A DNA stretch of 64,000 nucleotides from Phycisphaerales bacterium (GTDB lineage: Bacteria; Planctomycetota; Phycisphaerae; Phycisphaerales; UBA1924). Numbering within the stretch: the first letter of the stretch is position 1; each line of letters opens with the position of its first letter. The position numbers and the translations under genes are program-made. Below the pieces are notes generated by a model. That model had not been told where the DNA came from, did no database searches, and saw only the letters and a program-made list of their open reading frames with translations. Below are positions 8,481 through 17,546 of the stretch, piece by piece. The stretch lies in NCBI GenBank assembly GCA_020845755.1, contig JADLFE010000054.1, positions 124,001 through 188,000 on the forward strand, read 5' to 3'.

Positions 8481-9272
8481 TCACTTGGTGGTGTCGATGT
8501 TCTTGGTCCCGCCGGGAGCCGCCGCGGGCGCGGGCTTGGTCCCGCCCGTGCGCCGGTAGGTGATCTCCATGTTCTTGAATTCCTTGCCGTCGATCGGGCT
8601 GGGCCCGAACATCTCGAGGCGATAGGTGTTCGCATCGAGGATCGTCATCACCTCGCGGGTATCGACCTGCTTCCCGCTCATGGGGTCGTCCATCTTGCCC
8701 GTGAGCGTGCAGACCTTCCCGTCGCTCTTGCCGCTGGTGATCCAGATGCCCGTGCCGAAGTTATCGATCCACGTGTGCTGGATCTGCTTGGTGAGGTTGC
8801 TGTAGCCCTGGGTCGAGCGCCCCTGGAAAGGCATGCCCATGAACTGACCGCTGTGCTCGCCGATCAGGTATCGACCGTCCATGATCAGTTCAAACTTCGA
8901 GGTGGTCTTCTCTTCCTGCGGCGGCTGGTCGGGCACCTGCCACATCTTCATGTCACCTACCCACTCACCCACGTAGTACTCCATCGCCTTGTGCTCGTTG
9001 CCCGGCGTCATGTACTCCATCCACTTCTTCATCATCTCGGCCTCGGCGGCATCGGCGGGCTGGGCCGGAGCGGTCGTGGGCTTGGAGTCCTTGGGCGGCT
9101 GGATGGGAGTCGCCGTCACAGGCTTCACGGGCTCAGGGCTTGGCTTGGCGGTCGTCGGGGTCTGCGGCTTCTTGTTGCCGTCCTGCATCCCCATCATCGC
9201 GCCGCCCAACACCGCCACACCCGCCGCAATCCCCATCACCATCCCGAGTTTGCCCGACATGACGCAGCACAT
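8481..9272 (-). CDS. Secreted or membrane-anchored DUF1579 protein
   Basis: The 263-residue protein has an N-terminal hydrophobic segment (about 8-28, GMVMGIAAGVAVLGGAMMG), then a Pro/Thr/Lys-rich linker to about residue 80. A DUF1579 domain follows with KFELIMDGRYLIGEHSGQ, MGMPFQGRSTQGYSN and WIDNFGTGIW. It is therefore the exported paralogue of the cytoplasmic gene at 7791-8291. The linker suggests anchoring at the membrane with the barrel outside. Either of two in-frame starts (9272 or 9260) is possible; I kept 9272 because AAGGGG lies upstream. The function of the family is unknown. Confidence 0.75.
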   Translation of the reverse strand: MCCVMSGKLGMVMGIAAGVAVLGGAMMGMQDGNKKPQTPTTAKPSPEPVKPVTATPIQPPKDSKPTTAPAQPADAAEAEMMKKWMEYMTPGNEHKAMEYYVGEWVGDMKMWQVPDQPPQEEKTTSKFELIMDGRYLIGEHSGQFMGMPFQGRSTQGYSNLTKQIQHTWIDNFGTGIWITSGKSDGKVCTLTGKMDDPMSGKQVDTREVMTILDANTYRLEMFGPSPIDGKEFKNMEITYRRTGGTKPAPAAAPGGTKNIDTTK

Positions 9273-9377
9273 GCTTGATTCCCCTTGTTCGAGGTCGTGA
9301 TTCCAGAACGCCGGCCGCGACTCATCGCCACACCCCGGGCCCGCGCCGGGAGGGATCGCCCGCCGAATTCTCGGACA

Positions 9378-9406
9378 ACCCTAACACAGTTCATACAAAG
9401 AATCAA
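9378..9406 (-). promoter_or_regulatory. Possible sigma-70-type promoter for the DUF1579 gene
   Basis: On the minus strand TTGATT (9401-9406) and TAGGGT (9378-9383) are separated by 17 bases, about 105 bases before the ATG at 9272, in an unusually AT-rich patch. The -10 match is weak, so this is only a suggestion. Confidence 0.25.
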
Positions 9407-9503
9407 GGGCGAAGGATGCACAACTCAGTGCTTTGCCTGAGCCCCACACTCGCGGACACTCCGCTCATCCCATTTCCACCGGGTCGATATCGCGTAAACC
9501 AAT

Positions 9504-11681
9504 CTATCGCATCGAATTACGCGTCTTTTTTCCCCGCGATCTCGAGCCCTTTGTGGATGATCTTGACGAGCCCTTGGACTCGGACAATTGGCCGGATTTT
9601 TTCCCGGAATTGGGCTTGGACGAGGCCTTGCCACGCTTCGCTGGAGCAACACCCTTCTTTCCACCGCCCCGCTTAGACGCGGGCTTTCCATCGTGCTTCC
9701 CGGGTCGGGTCTTGGCACCACCAGATTTGCCCGTCGTCGACTTTGATGTGCGTGCCGCCTGACCACGCGTGGCGGGCGCGGTCTTCTTCCCGCGCGGTCC
9801 TGGAGCGGGATTCGGACTGGGCTTGGCGCTGCGCTTGTCGTTCGACCTGGATCGCTTTGGGCTCGCAGACACCGGTGCGGCGTCTGTGACTTCGAATGGA
9901 TCCTCCTCGATCTCGTCCTCGTCGTCAGCCGCCGCGGGCGTCATGACGTCCGACACCTCCAAATCAACCGACTCTTCATCACCCGACGCGGGCGCACCGT
10001 CCGCTTCATCATCCTGATCTTCATCATCGAAGTACGCGTCCGCATCGTCGCCAAGGTCCATCGACACCGGGGCGGCGTCTCCGCCCGCGTGCGGCGCGTG
10101 CGGCAGTTCCACTCCCTCGCCCTCGACGGGCAGTTCGATTCCGGGCTCGCTGATCTCGAAAGGGTCCTCGCTCCCGAAGGGATCGACGACCGGCATCGAC
10201 TTCTCCGCACGCTCGGCCTCGGCCTCCTCGCGCCGCTTGCCGCGAATGACCAGGCGGATCGGCACCTCGGTGAACGGCAGTTCCTCACGGAAGCGGTTGA
10301 GCAGGAATCGCTGGTAATTGGCCGCGAAAAGCTCGGGCTTGTTGACGACCATGATGATGGTCGGCGGGTTAACGCCCGTCTGGGCGACGTAGTAGAGCTT
10401 GGCCTGCGCGCCGATCTTGCTGGGCGGGCCGTTGCGCTCGACGATCGCGCCCACCATGCGGTTGAGTTTGCCGGTCGTGACGCGCATCGACGCCTGCTGG
10501 TGCATCTCGATGGCCAGATCGATGGTCTCCCGGACGTTTCGCCCGGTTTCTCCCGAGATGAAACTGATCGGGGCATACCACAGGCCCTTCATCTCGCGCC
10601 GCAGATACTGCTCGTAGTCGTCGACGCCGATCTTCTTGCCCTTGGGACCGACCTTGCCCTCGGCCAGGTCCCACTTGTTCACCACGATGATCGTCGGCTT
10701 GAACGCCTTCTGCGCCAGCATCGCCACCTGCTGGTCGACCTGGCTCACCGGCGTCGTCGCGTCGATCAGGAGCAGCACCACGTCGGCCCGATCCACCGAG
10801 AGTTTCAGGCGGTCAAACGCGTACCACTCGACCGGGCCCGCGAAACTTTTCTTCTTGCGCAGGCCCGCCGTATCGATCGCCACCAGCACCTTGCCGTCCA
10901 TCTCGAAGCGCACGTCGACGGCATCGCGCGTCGTGCCCGCGATCTCGCTGACGATCATGCGAGGCTCGCCCGCCAGCGTGTTTACCAGCGTGCTCTTGCC
11001 CGCGTTGCGCTTGCCGATGATCGCAAACTTCATGTCCGCGTGCGGCGCGGGCGTGTTCTCGTCCTGCGTGTGCGGCACGAGGAAATACAGCGCGTCGAGC
11101 AGGTCGCGCCGCATGTAGTTGTTCATGGCGCTGACCATCAGAGGCTCGTCAAATCCCAGCGCCGACATCTCCATCGCGTGCGTCTCCCAACGCGGGCCGT
11201 CGACCTTGGTCGCGACCACCCGCACCGGCACGCGCCGCGCGTTTGGCTCGCGCACGCCGCGCGGGGCGTTGGCCGTCGGGCGGCCCAGACGCTGCTCGCG
11301 GAGCAGGCGCGCGATCTCCTCGTCCTGCGGCGTGACACCCGCCTGGGCATCAACGGCGAACAGGACCAGATCCGCGTCGCGCACCGCGGCGGCGATCTGC
11401 GACTCGATGCTCCCGGTCAGTTTCGCCAGGTCCTCGCCCACGTCGTCGTAGCGCTCGCCTTCGGCGGTGTAGACGCCAAAGCCGCCGGTGTCGACGAACT
11501 CGACGGGGCGCACCGGGCCCTTGGCGTCAGGGTGGGCCAGCAGGACGATGGCGCTGACGCGGTCACGCGTGACGCCGGGCGTGGGGTCGACGATCGACAC
11601 CTTGGCCCTCGCCAGCATGTTCATGAGGGAGCTTTTGCCCACGTTGGGGCGGCCGACGATCGCGACGCGAGGAATAGGCAT
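9504..11681 (-). CDS. der: Der (EngA) ribosome-assembly GTPase with long charged C-terminal tail
   Basis: This is the double GTPase needed for 50S assembly. The first G domain has GRPNVGKSS and DTGGFG; its G4 reads TKVD instead of NKxD. The second has GKRNAGKST, DTAGL and NKWD, followed by the KH-like domain ending near residue 475. Standard Der is about 440-490 residues; this one has 725. The extra 230 residues are an acidic region (about 500-605, many Asp/Glu) followed by a Lys/Arg/Ser/Gly-rich tail to the end. The tail looks disordered and possibly RNA-binding. The ATG at 11681 starts directly before the first G-domain strand (PIPRVAIVG). The gene lies just downstream of the phosphatase gene on the same strand, 52 bases apart. 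Confidence 0.95.
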   Translation of the reverse strand: MPIPRVAIVGRPNVGKSSLMNMLARAKVSIVDPTPGVTRDRVSAIVLLAHPDAKGPVRPVEFVDTGGFGVYTAEGERYDDVGEDLAKLTGSIESQIAAAVRDADLVLFAVDAQAGVTPQDEEIARLLREQRLGRPTANAPRGVREPNARRVPVRVVATKVDGPRWETHAMEMSALGFDEPLMVSAMNNYMRRDLLDALYFLVPHTQDENTPAPHADMKFAIIGKRNAGKSTLVNTLAGEPRMIVSEIAGTTRDAVDVRFEMDGKVLVAIDTAGLRKKKSFAGPVEWYAFDRLKLSVDRADVVLLLIDATTPVSQVDQQVAMLAQKAFKPTIIVVNKWDLAEGKVGPKGKKIGVDDYEQYLRREMKGLWYAPISFISGETGRNVRETIDLAIEMHQQASMRVTTGKLNRMVGAIVERNGPPSKIGAQAKLYYVAQTGVNPPTIIMVVNKPELFAANYQRFLLNRFREELPFTEVPIRLVIRGKRREEAEAERAEKSMPVVDPFGSEDPFEISEPGIELPVEGEGVELPHAPHAGGDAAPVSMDLGDDADAYFDDEDQDDEADGAPASGDEESVDLEVSDVMTPAAADDEDEIEEDPFEVTDAAPVSASPKRSRSNDKRSAKPSPNPAPGPRGKKTAPATRGQAARTSKSTTGKSGGAKTRPGKHDGKPASKRGGGKKGVAPAKRGKASSKPNSGKKSGQLSESKGSSRSSTKGSRSRGKKTRNSMR

Positions 11682-11733
11682 TGGACGCGATGGTAGGTGA
11701 GGAGCCGGAGGAGGGCGGAATGAGCCGCACGAC

Positions 11734-13506
11734 CTATCGCACGCGCCGCGCGCCCTCGCGGATTCGCACCACCACCAGCGTCTGGTCGTCGGGGCGGCGT
11801 GTCAGGCCCGCGAACTGGCGGATCTCCCAGAAGACCCGCTCGATGATCTGCGCCGCCGTCGCGTCCTTGTTCTGGGCCAGCGCATTCAGCACGGCCTGGT
11901 GCAGGCGGCGCTTGGTGAACTTCTTGTTGTTGAAGTCGACGGCATCGCACATGCCGTCGGTGTAGGCGACGATCACGTCGCGCTCGCGCAGGTCGAACAT
12001 GCCGCGCTGGTAGCGCTGGGTGGGGTCGATGCCGACGACCATCCCGCCAACGGAGAGTTCGTCGATGTCGCTGCTTTCGGGCGCGCGATCGGTGGGCACG
12101 CGCACGACAAAGGTCGGCTCGTGCCCGGCGGAGCAATAGGTCATGCGCATGGTCGAGGGATCGATCACGCCGTACCACAGTGTGGCGAACTCCTGGTCCT
12201 GCGTGTCGCGGCACATCGCCTGGTTGACGCGCGCGATCACCTCGTCAAGGTCGTAGACGTCCTGCACGTGGGCGCGGAGCGAGGCTCGCACGGCGGCCAT
12301 GAGCAGGGCGGCCGCCACGCCCTTGCCCACCACGTCGCCGATCACAATACCCAGGTGCCCGTTCAGATTGACGAAGTCGTAGAAATCGCCGCCGAGTTCG
12401 AAGGAGGGAAGGTACTTTGCCGCCACGTCGAAGGCGGGCATGTTCGGCACGCCTCGCGGCATCATGCGCCGCTGCACGTCCGCCGCGAGTTGCAACTGAC
12501 GCTGGATCCGCCGCTCTTCTTCCTGGCTCTTGAGGAGTCGCGACTGCTGCACCGCGACCGCCGACTGCTGGGCGATCGAGCGGAAGAGGCGGATGTCGGA
12601 TTCGTCGAAGGTCTGCGGGCGACGCGCGTACAGGCGCATCACGCCGATCGGGCGCCCCTGGAAGACCAGACCGGCGTGGATGCACGAGACCAGCCCCTCG
12701 GCCGCGACCTGCTCGGGGATGTTGACACGCGCGTCGGTCTGCAGGTTCTCGCTCGTCACCACCTCGCCCGCCAACGCCAGGCGATCGAACTGGCGATCCT
12801 TGCTCAACGGCTGCGGCCACTCCAGCCATGCGCGGCTGAGGTTGATCGAGGCGGCGAGCGTGAGGTCGGCCTCGTTCTCGCTGGTCATCCCATCGGCGTC
12901 CTGGGGGAGGAGCATGATCGAGCCCGCGTCGAGCCCCAGCACGTCGATGGCGGATTCGAGGGCGGCGTGCAGGATGCGATCGACGCTCGGGGCGCGGACG
13001 AGGAGCGACGCAAGGCGCGCCAGCGCCCCCACTTCCTTGGCCTTGTGACGGAGTTCGAGTTCATCGCCGCAGAGTTCGGCGACGGCGGAAGCAAGGTGCG
13101 CGACGGCGTTGCGCACCATCAAGGCGCGATCGGTGTTGGAATCGTGCATCGCCTCGGCGGCGGTCGCCGGCGATATGGTGATGGACCCGATGTTGACGCC
13201 CGCGACGATGAGGGGAACACGCGAGGGCGCGTCCGCTCGGGCGACCAGGGACCAGCCCGGCGCGGAGCCCGTCAGCACGACCGCGCGATCCATCGGATCT
13301 CGCACCTCGATCTTCGCGCCGGTAATGTGTGACAGTTCGGCGCAGAGTTTGACCAGCGAGCCGTCGGTGAGGAAGTCGGTGATCGACTGCGGGCGCGGGG
13401 CGGCGACACCGGCCGCGAGCACCTCGATGGGGCGGCGGATCTCCGGCGTGACGGGAGAAGCGCTTGCAGACGGCGTGGGAGCGGAGTTGGGGGGAGGCGT
13501 GGTCAT
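11734..13506 (-). CDS. GAF-domain PP2C (RsbU/SpoIIE-type) phosphatase
   Basis: This predicted cytoplasmic Ser/Thr phosphatase has 590 residues. Residues about 40-150 form a sensory region beginning with SLVKLCAELSHITGAKIEVRD, like the PocR-type ligand domains. A GAF domain follows (about 165-315, GLDAGSIMLL to IGVMRLYARR), then a linker helix with LQLAADVQRRMMP, the signature before RsbU catalytic domains. The PP2C core carries the metal Asp motifs LGGDFYDF, IGDVVGKGVAAALLM, YTDGM and DDQTLVVV. Such enzymes usually reverse phosphorylation of an anti-anti-sigma protein, but no such partner is encoded nearby. The signals sensed are unknown. Confidence 0.88.
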   Translation of the reverse strand: MTTPPPNSAPTPSASASPVTPEIRRPIEVLAAGVAAPRPQSITDFLTDGSLVKLCAELSHITGAKIEVRDPMDRAVVLTGSAPGWSLVARADAPSRVPLIVAGVNIGSITISPATAAEAMHDSNTDRALMVRNAVAHLASAVAELCGDELELRHKAKEVGALARLASLLVRAPSVDRILHAALESAIDVLGLDAGSIMLLPQDADGMTSENEADLTLAASINLSRAWLEWPQPLSKDRQFDRLALAGEVVTSENLQTDARVNIPEQVAAEGLVSCIHAGLVFQGRPIGVMRLYARRPQTFDESDIRLFRSIAQQSAVAVQQSRLLKSQEEERRIQRQLQLAADVQRRMMPRGVPNMPAFDVAAKYLPSFELGGDFYDFVNLNGHLGIVIGDVVGKGVAAALLMAAVRASLRAHVQDVYDLDEVIARVNQAMCRDTQDQEFATLWYGVIDPSTMRMTYCSAGHEPTFVVRVPTDRAPESSDIDELSVGGMVVGIDPTQRYQRGMFDLRERDVIVAYTDGMCDAVDFNNKKFTKRRLHQAVLNALAQNKDATAAQIIERVFWEIRQFAGLTRRPDDQTLVVVRIREGARRVR

Positions 13507-13617
13507 GGTGGGTCGCGCCGCGGGCCGCGAGACGGCAGCATAGGAAACGGCGGACGAGCCCGCGCGCCGAGGCTCGCGTTGCGTGCGTGATCCGGGTGAA
13601 ATCGCTGGGAAGAAACG

Positions 13618-15582
13618 CTACTTGGCGCCCGGGTCCGGCTTGGCATCCGGCTGAGCGCCTGGGTTGTCGGGGTGCGCATCCTCGGCCAGCCAGACACCCC
13701 GAAGGAGCGCGATCAGGCGCGCGTCGGTGGGGCTGGCGGCGTCGACGGCAAGGTCGTCGGCGTCGGCGAGCGCCAATGCGTCAAGCCCCTCGGCGACGAG
13801 CGGCTTGTCCCCTGACTGGTAGCCCAGATACGCCAGAAGGAGCGCCGAATCGCGCCGGAGGCGCCCCTTGGCGGCGACGTTCTCGCGGAAGCGCTCGATG
13901 AGTTCGGTTGTGCGCGCGGCGCTGGGGCGGAGGTTGTCGGCGTAGCGCATCGCGGTCATCTCGGGGTGCTCGGTGAGCATCCCCCGCAGCGATCGCCCGG
14001 CCGAGAGCGCCATGCCGGCGCCGATCTGCGCGTGGAGCATGCCCACCCCGGAGGTGGTGTCGCCGCGACGCATGGAGTTCGCGCGGGCGAATCGTTCCTC
14101 GGCGTCGAAGTAACGCGCCTCCGACAGCGCTTGCTGTCCGGCGGCCATGCTCTCGCCGTAGATGTCGCGGCGTGCGGCCCCGCCGGGGATGAACGTATCG
14201 ACACGCGCGCCCGCATCACGGATGATCTGGAGAGTCTTGGGATCGATGGTGGGTCCCAGGCGCTGATCCGGAGGGAGGGGCTTCCCGTCGGGCCCAACCT
14301 CGGTGCGCTCGAATGGCCGTGTGGTCGTGTCGCTGGGCTTGCCGGTGTCGTTGGGTGAACCCGACCCCTGCGAGAGTCCGATTCCGAGTCGGCTCCGCGC
14401 GGTGGCGGTAAGACCAACGCGGGCGGCGTCGGTGCGGAGGTCGTTGGAGAGGTCGCCGATCTGCTTCTGGAACTCGCGCATGGCGGTGCTGGGACCGGCG
14501 GGCTGCGGGATGAGCGAGGGTGTTGTGTCCGGGGAAGCGCCAGGCCTGGTCTCGCCGGGCTGGCTGGGGAGGAGTTTCCTGATCCGTTCGCGGAGTTCGT
14601 CGTAGGTGGTGTTGGTCTGATCGGCTGGCTTGCTCTGGATCGAGGTCAGGGGCGTGCCGCTGGCGCGACCCGGTCCGGCCGACTGCGGGCCGGCCTGGTT
14701 GGGCCCCTGATTCTTCCCGGCCGCGCCGCCCATGCGCTCGGTCTGCGGGCGGAGGGTGTCCAGCGAGCGTTGGCCGGACATGTCGTCGAGCGTCCCGGAC
14801 TGAGGCGAGTAACTGTTGACGCGGCTTCGGAGGTTGTCGCCCGTGAGGTTGTAATCGTCCTGGCTGTACATACCAGAACGCGTGCTGACGCCGGTGGCGT
14901 TCTGGAGTGCGCTGGACTTGAGTTGGTTGAGAGTCCCCTGAGAGGTCATGGACGCGCCGGAGCCCGCGCCCGCGCGGCGGCGTGCGCCGCCGAGGCCGCC
15001 GAGCGACGGCATCTGGTAATTCGGTGTCGCCCTCCCGAGTGAGCCCTGGGTGGGATTGGCGATCGAGGTGGGATTGAACGCACGCGGTGTGCCGCCACGC
15101 GGGACCGAGAGCGAGCCCTCGACGCCCTGCGGGCGTTGGCCGCCGATGGTGAGCGAGCGCCGATAGGCGAGGGCATCACCGGAACGGACGCCGGAATTGG
15201 CGACGCTGGAATAGAAGGAATCGCGCCGGAAGGCGTAGAGCGCGTCGGACTGGAGTTTGCCTCGGAACTCGCTGGGCGCGGTATAGGGGATCGAACCCTG
15301 GAACGCCAGCCCGCCGCCCGCGTTGCCGTAGATGACGGAGTTGCGGAAGTTGAGCATGGAGCGCCCGACCTCGTCGCGGGTCTGGCCGCCGCCGCTCCCG
15401 CTGCGTTGGAGATTGCGCGACAGGAGGTTCCCGCCGCTATTGGCGGGGCCTCCCCGGTAATACTGCGCCAACGCCGTGGACGAGCCCGCGCACATCACCA
15501 CGGCCGCCGCGACCATCGCGGCCAACCTGGCGCCCGTGGGGCGAGCGATCATCGAGATGAAATCGGCTGGTGTGGCTTCCAT
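13618..15582 (-). CDS. Secreted low-complexity protein of unknown function
   Basis: The protein has about 654 residues. A signal peptide (ARLAAMVAAAVVMCAGSSTALAQ) precedes a long Gly/Ser/Gln/Arg-rich part that looks disordered. The C-terminal 200 residues are helical, with repeats such as AAGQQALSEARYFDAEERFARA that resemble TPR helices, followed by LRRDSALLLAYLGYQSGD. This suggests an exported scaffold with a TPR-like end. The start is uncertain: ATG codons at 15609, 15582 and 15552 all precede the signal peptide and none has a strong ribosome site. It diverges from metG across about 185 bases. No family was recognised. Confidence 0.65.
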   Translation of the reverse strand: MEATPADFISMIARPTGARLAAMVAAAVVMCAGSSTALAQYYRGGPANSGGNLLSRNLQRSGSGGGQTRDEVGRSMLNFRNSVIYGNAGGGLAFQGSIPYTAPSEFRGKLQSDALYAFRRDSFYSSVANSGVRSGDALAYRRSLTIGGQRPQGVEGSLSVPRGGTPRAFNPTSIANPTQGSLGRATPNYQMPSLGGLGGARRRAGAGSGASMTSQGTLNQLKSSALQNATGVSTRSGMYSQDDYNLTGDNLRSRVNSYSPQSGTLDDMSGQRSLDTLRPQTERMGGAAGKNQGPNQAGPQSAGPGRASGTPLTSIQSKPADQTNTTYDELRERIRKLLPSQPGETRPGASPDTTPSLIPQPAGPSTAMREFQKQIGDLSNDLRTDAARVGLTATARSRLGIGLSQGSGSPNDTGKPSDTTTRPFERTEVGPDGKPLPPDQRLGPTIDPKTLQIIRDAGARVDTFIPGGAARRDIYGESMAAGQQALSEARYFDAEERFARANSMRRGDTTSGVGMLHAQIGAGMALSAGRSLRGMLTEHPEMTAMRYADNLRPSAARTTELIERFRENVAAKGRLRRDSALLLAYLGYQSGDKPLVAEGLDALALADADDLAVDAASPTDARLIALLRGVWLAEDAHPDNPGAQPDAKPDPGAK

Positions 15583-15766
15583 GGCGTGCTCGAATCCGCG
15601 TGCTCTCATACGTGTGGTTCGACCCGCGGACAGTTTAGGTTCGGCCTCTGCGCGGGAATCGCGCCGGAACCGAATCCCGCCCCCTTCATCGACCAAACCC
15701 GGGGCCCGGATTGCCCGAATCGAGCGAACACCCTGCGAACACCATTCCCCAACCTACGATGGAGGC

Positions 15767-17488
15767 ATGAATCAGTACTACATCACGACCCCGATCTACT
15801 ACGTCAACGATCGCCCCCACATCGGGCACTGCTACACCACCATCGTCGCCGATGTCGCCGCACGCTTCCAGCGCATGGTCCGCGGGCACGACGCCGACGT
15901 CTTCTTCCTCACCGGCACCGACGAGCACGCCGACAAGGTCGTCACCTCCGCCGCCGACAACAAGGTCACGCCCCAGGAATGGGCCGATCGAAACGCCGCC
16001 GAATTCCGACGCGCCTTCGCGGCCTGTAATGTCTCCTTCAACGACTTCATCCGCACCACCGAATCACGCCACAAGGACCGCGTGATCGAGTACATCACCT
16101 CGCTCCTGAAGTCCGGCGACATCTACCGCGGGCAATACACCGGCTGGTACGACCAGGGCCAGGAGGAATACGTCACCGAGAACGCAGCCCGCGAGGCCGA
16201 CTTCAAGTCCACCATCAGCGGCAAGCCGCTCGTGAAACGCACCGAGGACTGTTACTTCTTCAAACTCTCGAAGTACCAGGAGGCGCTGCAGAAGCACATC
16301 GAATCGCACCCGGCGTTCGTGAGCCCCTCGTCGCGCCAGGCCGAGATCCTGGGGCGCATCCGCGCGGGGCTGAACGACGTCCCGATCTCGCGCCCCGTCA
16401 CCAGCGACCCGGCGACCCAGTGGGGCATCCGCATCCCCGGCGACGACGCCAACCGCGTGTATGTCTGGATCGACGCGCTCTTCAACTACCTCAGCGTCGT
16501 TGACACGCCCGATCGCCGCACGTTCTGGCCCGCAGCCGTGCACCTGATCGGCAAGGACATCCTCTGGTTCCACGCCGCCATCTGGCCCGCGCTGCTCATG
16601 GCCCTGCGCGCATCGTCGCCCGCGTACGACTGGGTGAAACTGCCGCACTCGATCTTTGGGCACGGCTGGTGGATCAGCGAAGGCATGAAGATGTCCAAGA
16701 GCCTGGGCAACTTCATAAGTTTCGAACGGTTGATGGCCTACGCCGATCGCTACTCGCTCGACGCCGTCCGCTGGTTCCTGGCGACCCAGGGCCCTCTCTC
16801 GGGCGCCGACGCCGACTTTGCCCACGCCAAGTTCATCGAGTCCTACAACGCCGAACTGGCCAACGGCCTGGGCAACTGCACCTCGCGCGTGTCGAACATG
16901 ATCGACAAGTACTTCGGCGGGATCGTGCCGGAGAACGCGCACAACGGCGAGTTTGCCCCCCAGCCCGGCGGGGGTTCCCCGATCGACCTGGCTCTGGCCG
17001 CCCGCGCCGCCGCCAAGAACCCCGCCGCCGCGGGGAGCGAGGGGCGCGCGTTCCACTTCCCCGAAACCATCGCGTTCCACGTCAAGCGCGCGATCGAGGA
17101 TCAGGCGACCTTCGACATGAGCGCCTCGCTCATGCACGTCACCGAGATCGTCCGCTTCGTCGACGACTTCATCAGCCACACCGCGCCCTTCACACTCGCC
17201 AAGACCATGAGCGCCAACCCCGACGCCAAGCCGGCCCTGGCGGCCATCCTCTTCGCCTGCGCCGAGGCGCTGCGCGTCGCGTCGCTCCTGGCCTCGCCCG
17301 CGATGCCCACCAAGATGGCCCACCTGTGGCGCGATTGGAATTGCGCGCCAGCCGCCGGCGCGGCGCTGGTTGAACTCGCGCGCTACGCGGGCGAACACTC
17401 GATCAGGGCAGGCCAGAAGATCACCAAGGGCGAGCCGCTCTTCATGCGTGCGGATCCCGCGGAGGCTCCGCCGGCGGAGAAGGCCTGA
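15767..17488 (+). CDS. metG: Methionyl-tRNA synthetase
   Basis: The enzyme charges tRNA-Met. HIGH appears literally at residues 18-21 and KMSKS at 308-312, with TGTDEHADKV near 45 and the anticodon-binding helices after about 360. The zinc-knuckle cysteines of E. coli-type enzymes are absent in the connective peptide, and the 573-residue protein ends without the C-terminal tRNA-binding/dimerisation domain, so it is the short form. ATG 15767 follows GGAGG with tight spacing and begins at the conserved first strand (YYITTPIYYVND); the reading frame upstream to 15476 is non-coding. Confidence 0.95.
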   Translation: MNQYYITTPIYYVNDRPHIGHCYTTIVADVAARFQRMVRGHDADVFFLTGTDEHADKVVTSAADNKVTPQEWADRNAAEFRRAFAACNVSFNDFIRTTESRHKDRVIEYITSLLKSGDIYRGQYTGWYDQGQEEYVTENAAREADFKSTISGKPLVKRTEDCYFFKLSKYQEALQKHIESHPAFVSPSSRQAEILGRIRAGLNDVPISRPVTSDPATQWGIRIPGDDANRVYVWIDALFNYLSVVDTPDRRTFWPAAVHLIGKDILWFHAAIWPALLMALRASSPAYDWVKLPHSIFGHGWWISEGMKMSKSLGNFISFERLMAYADRYSLDAVRWFLATQGPLSGADADFAHAKFIESYNAELANGLGNCTSRVSNMIDKYFGGIVPENAHNGEFAPQPGGGSPIDLALAARAAAKNPAAAGSEGRAFHFPETIAFHVKRAIEDQATFDMSASLMHVTEIVRFVDDFISHTAPFTLAKTMSANPDAKPALAAILFACAEALRVASLLASPAMPTKMAHLWRDWNCAPAAGAALVELARYAGEHSIRAGQKITKGEPLFMRADPAEAPPAEKA

Positions 17489-17546
17489 TCGCGTCGGGCG
17501 CGGGCACCCCGCGGCGCGTGACTGGGTCGGGATCGGCGCTGCGCGA

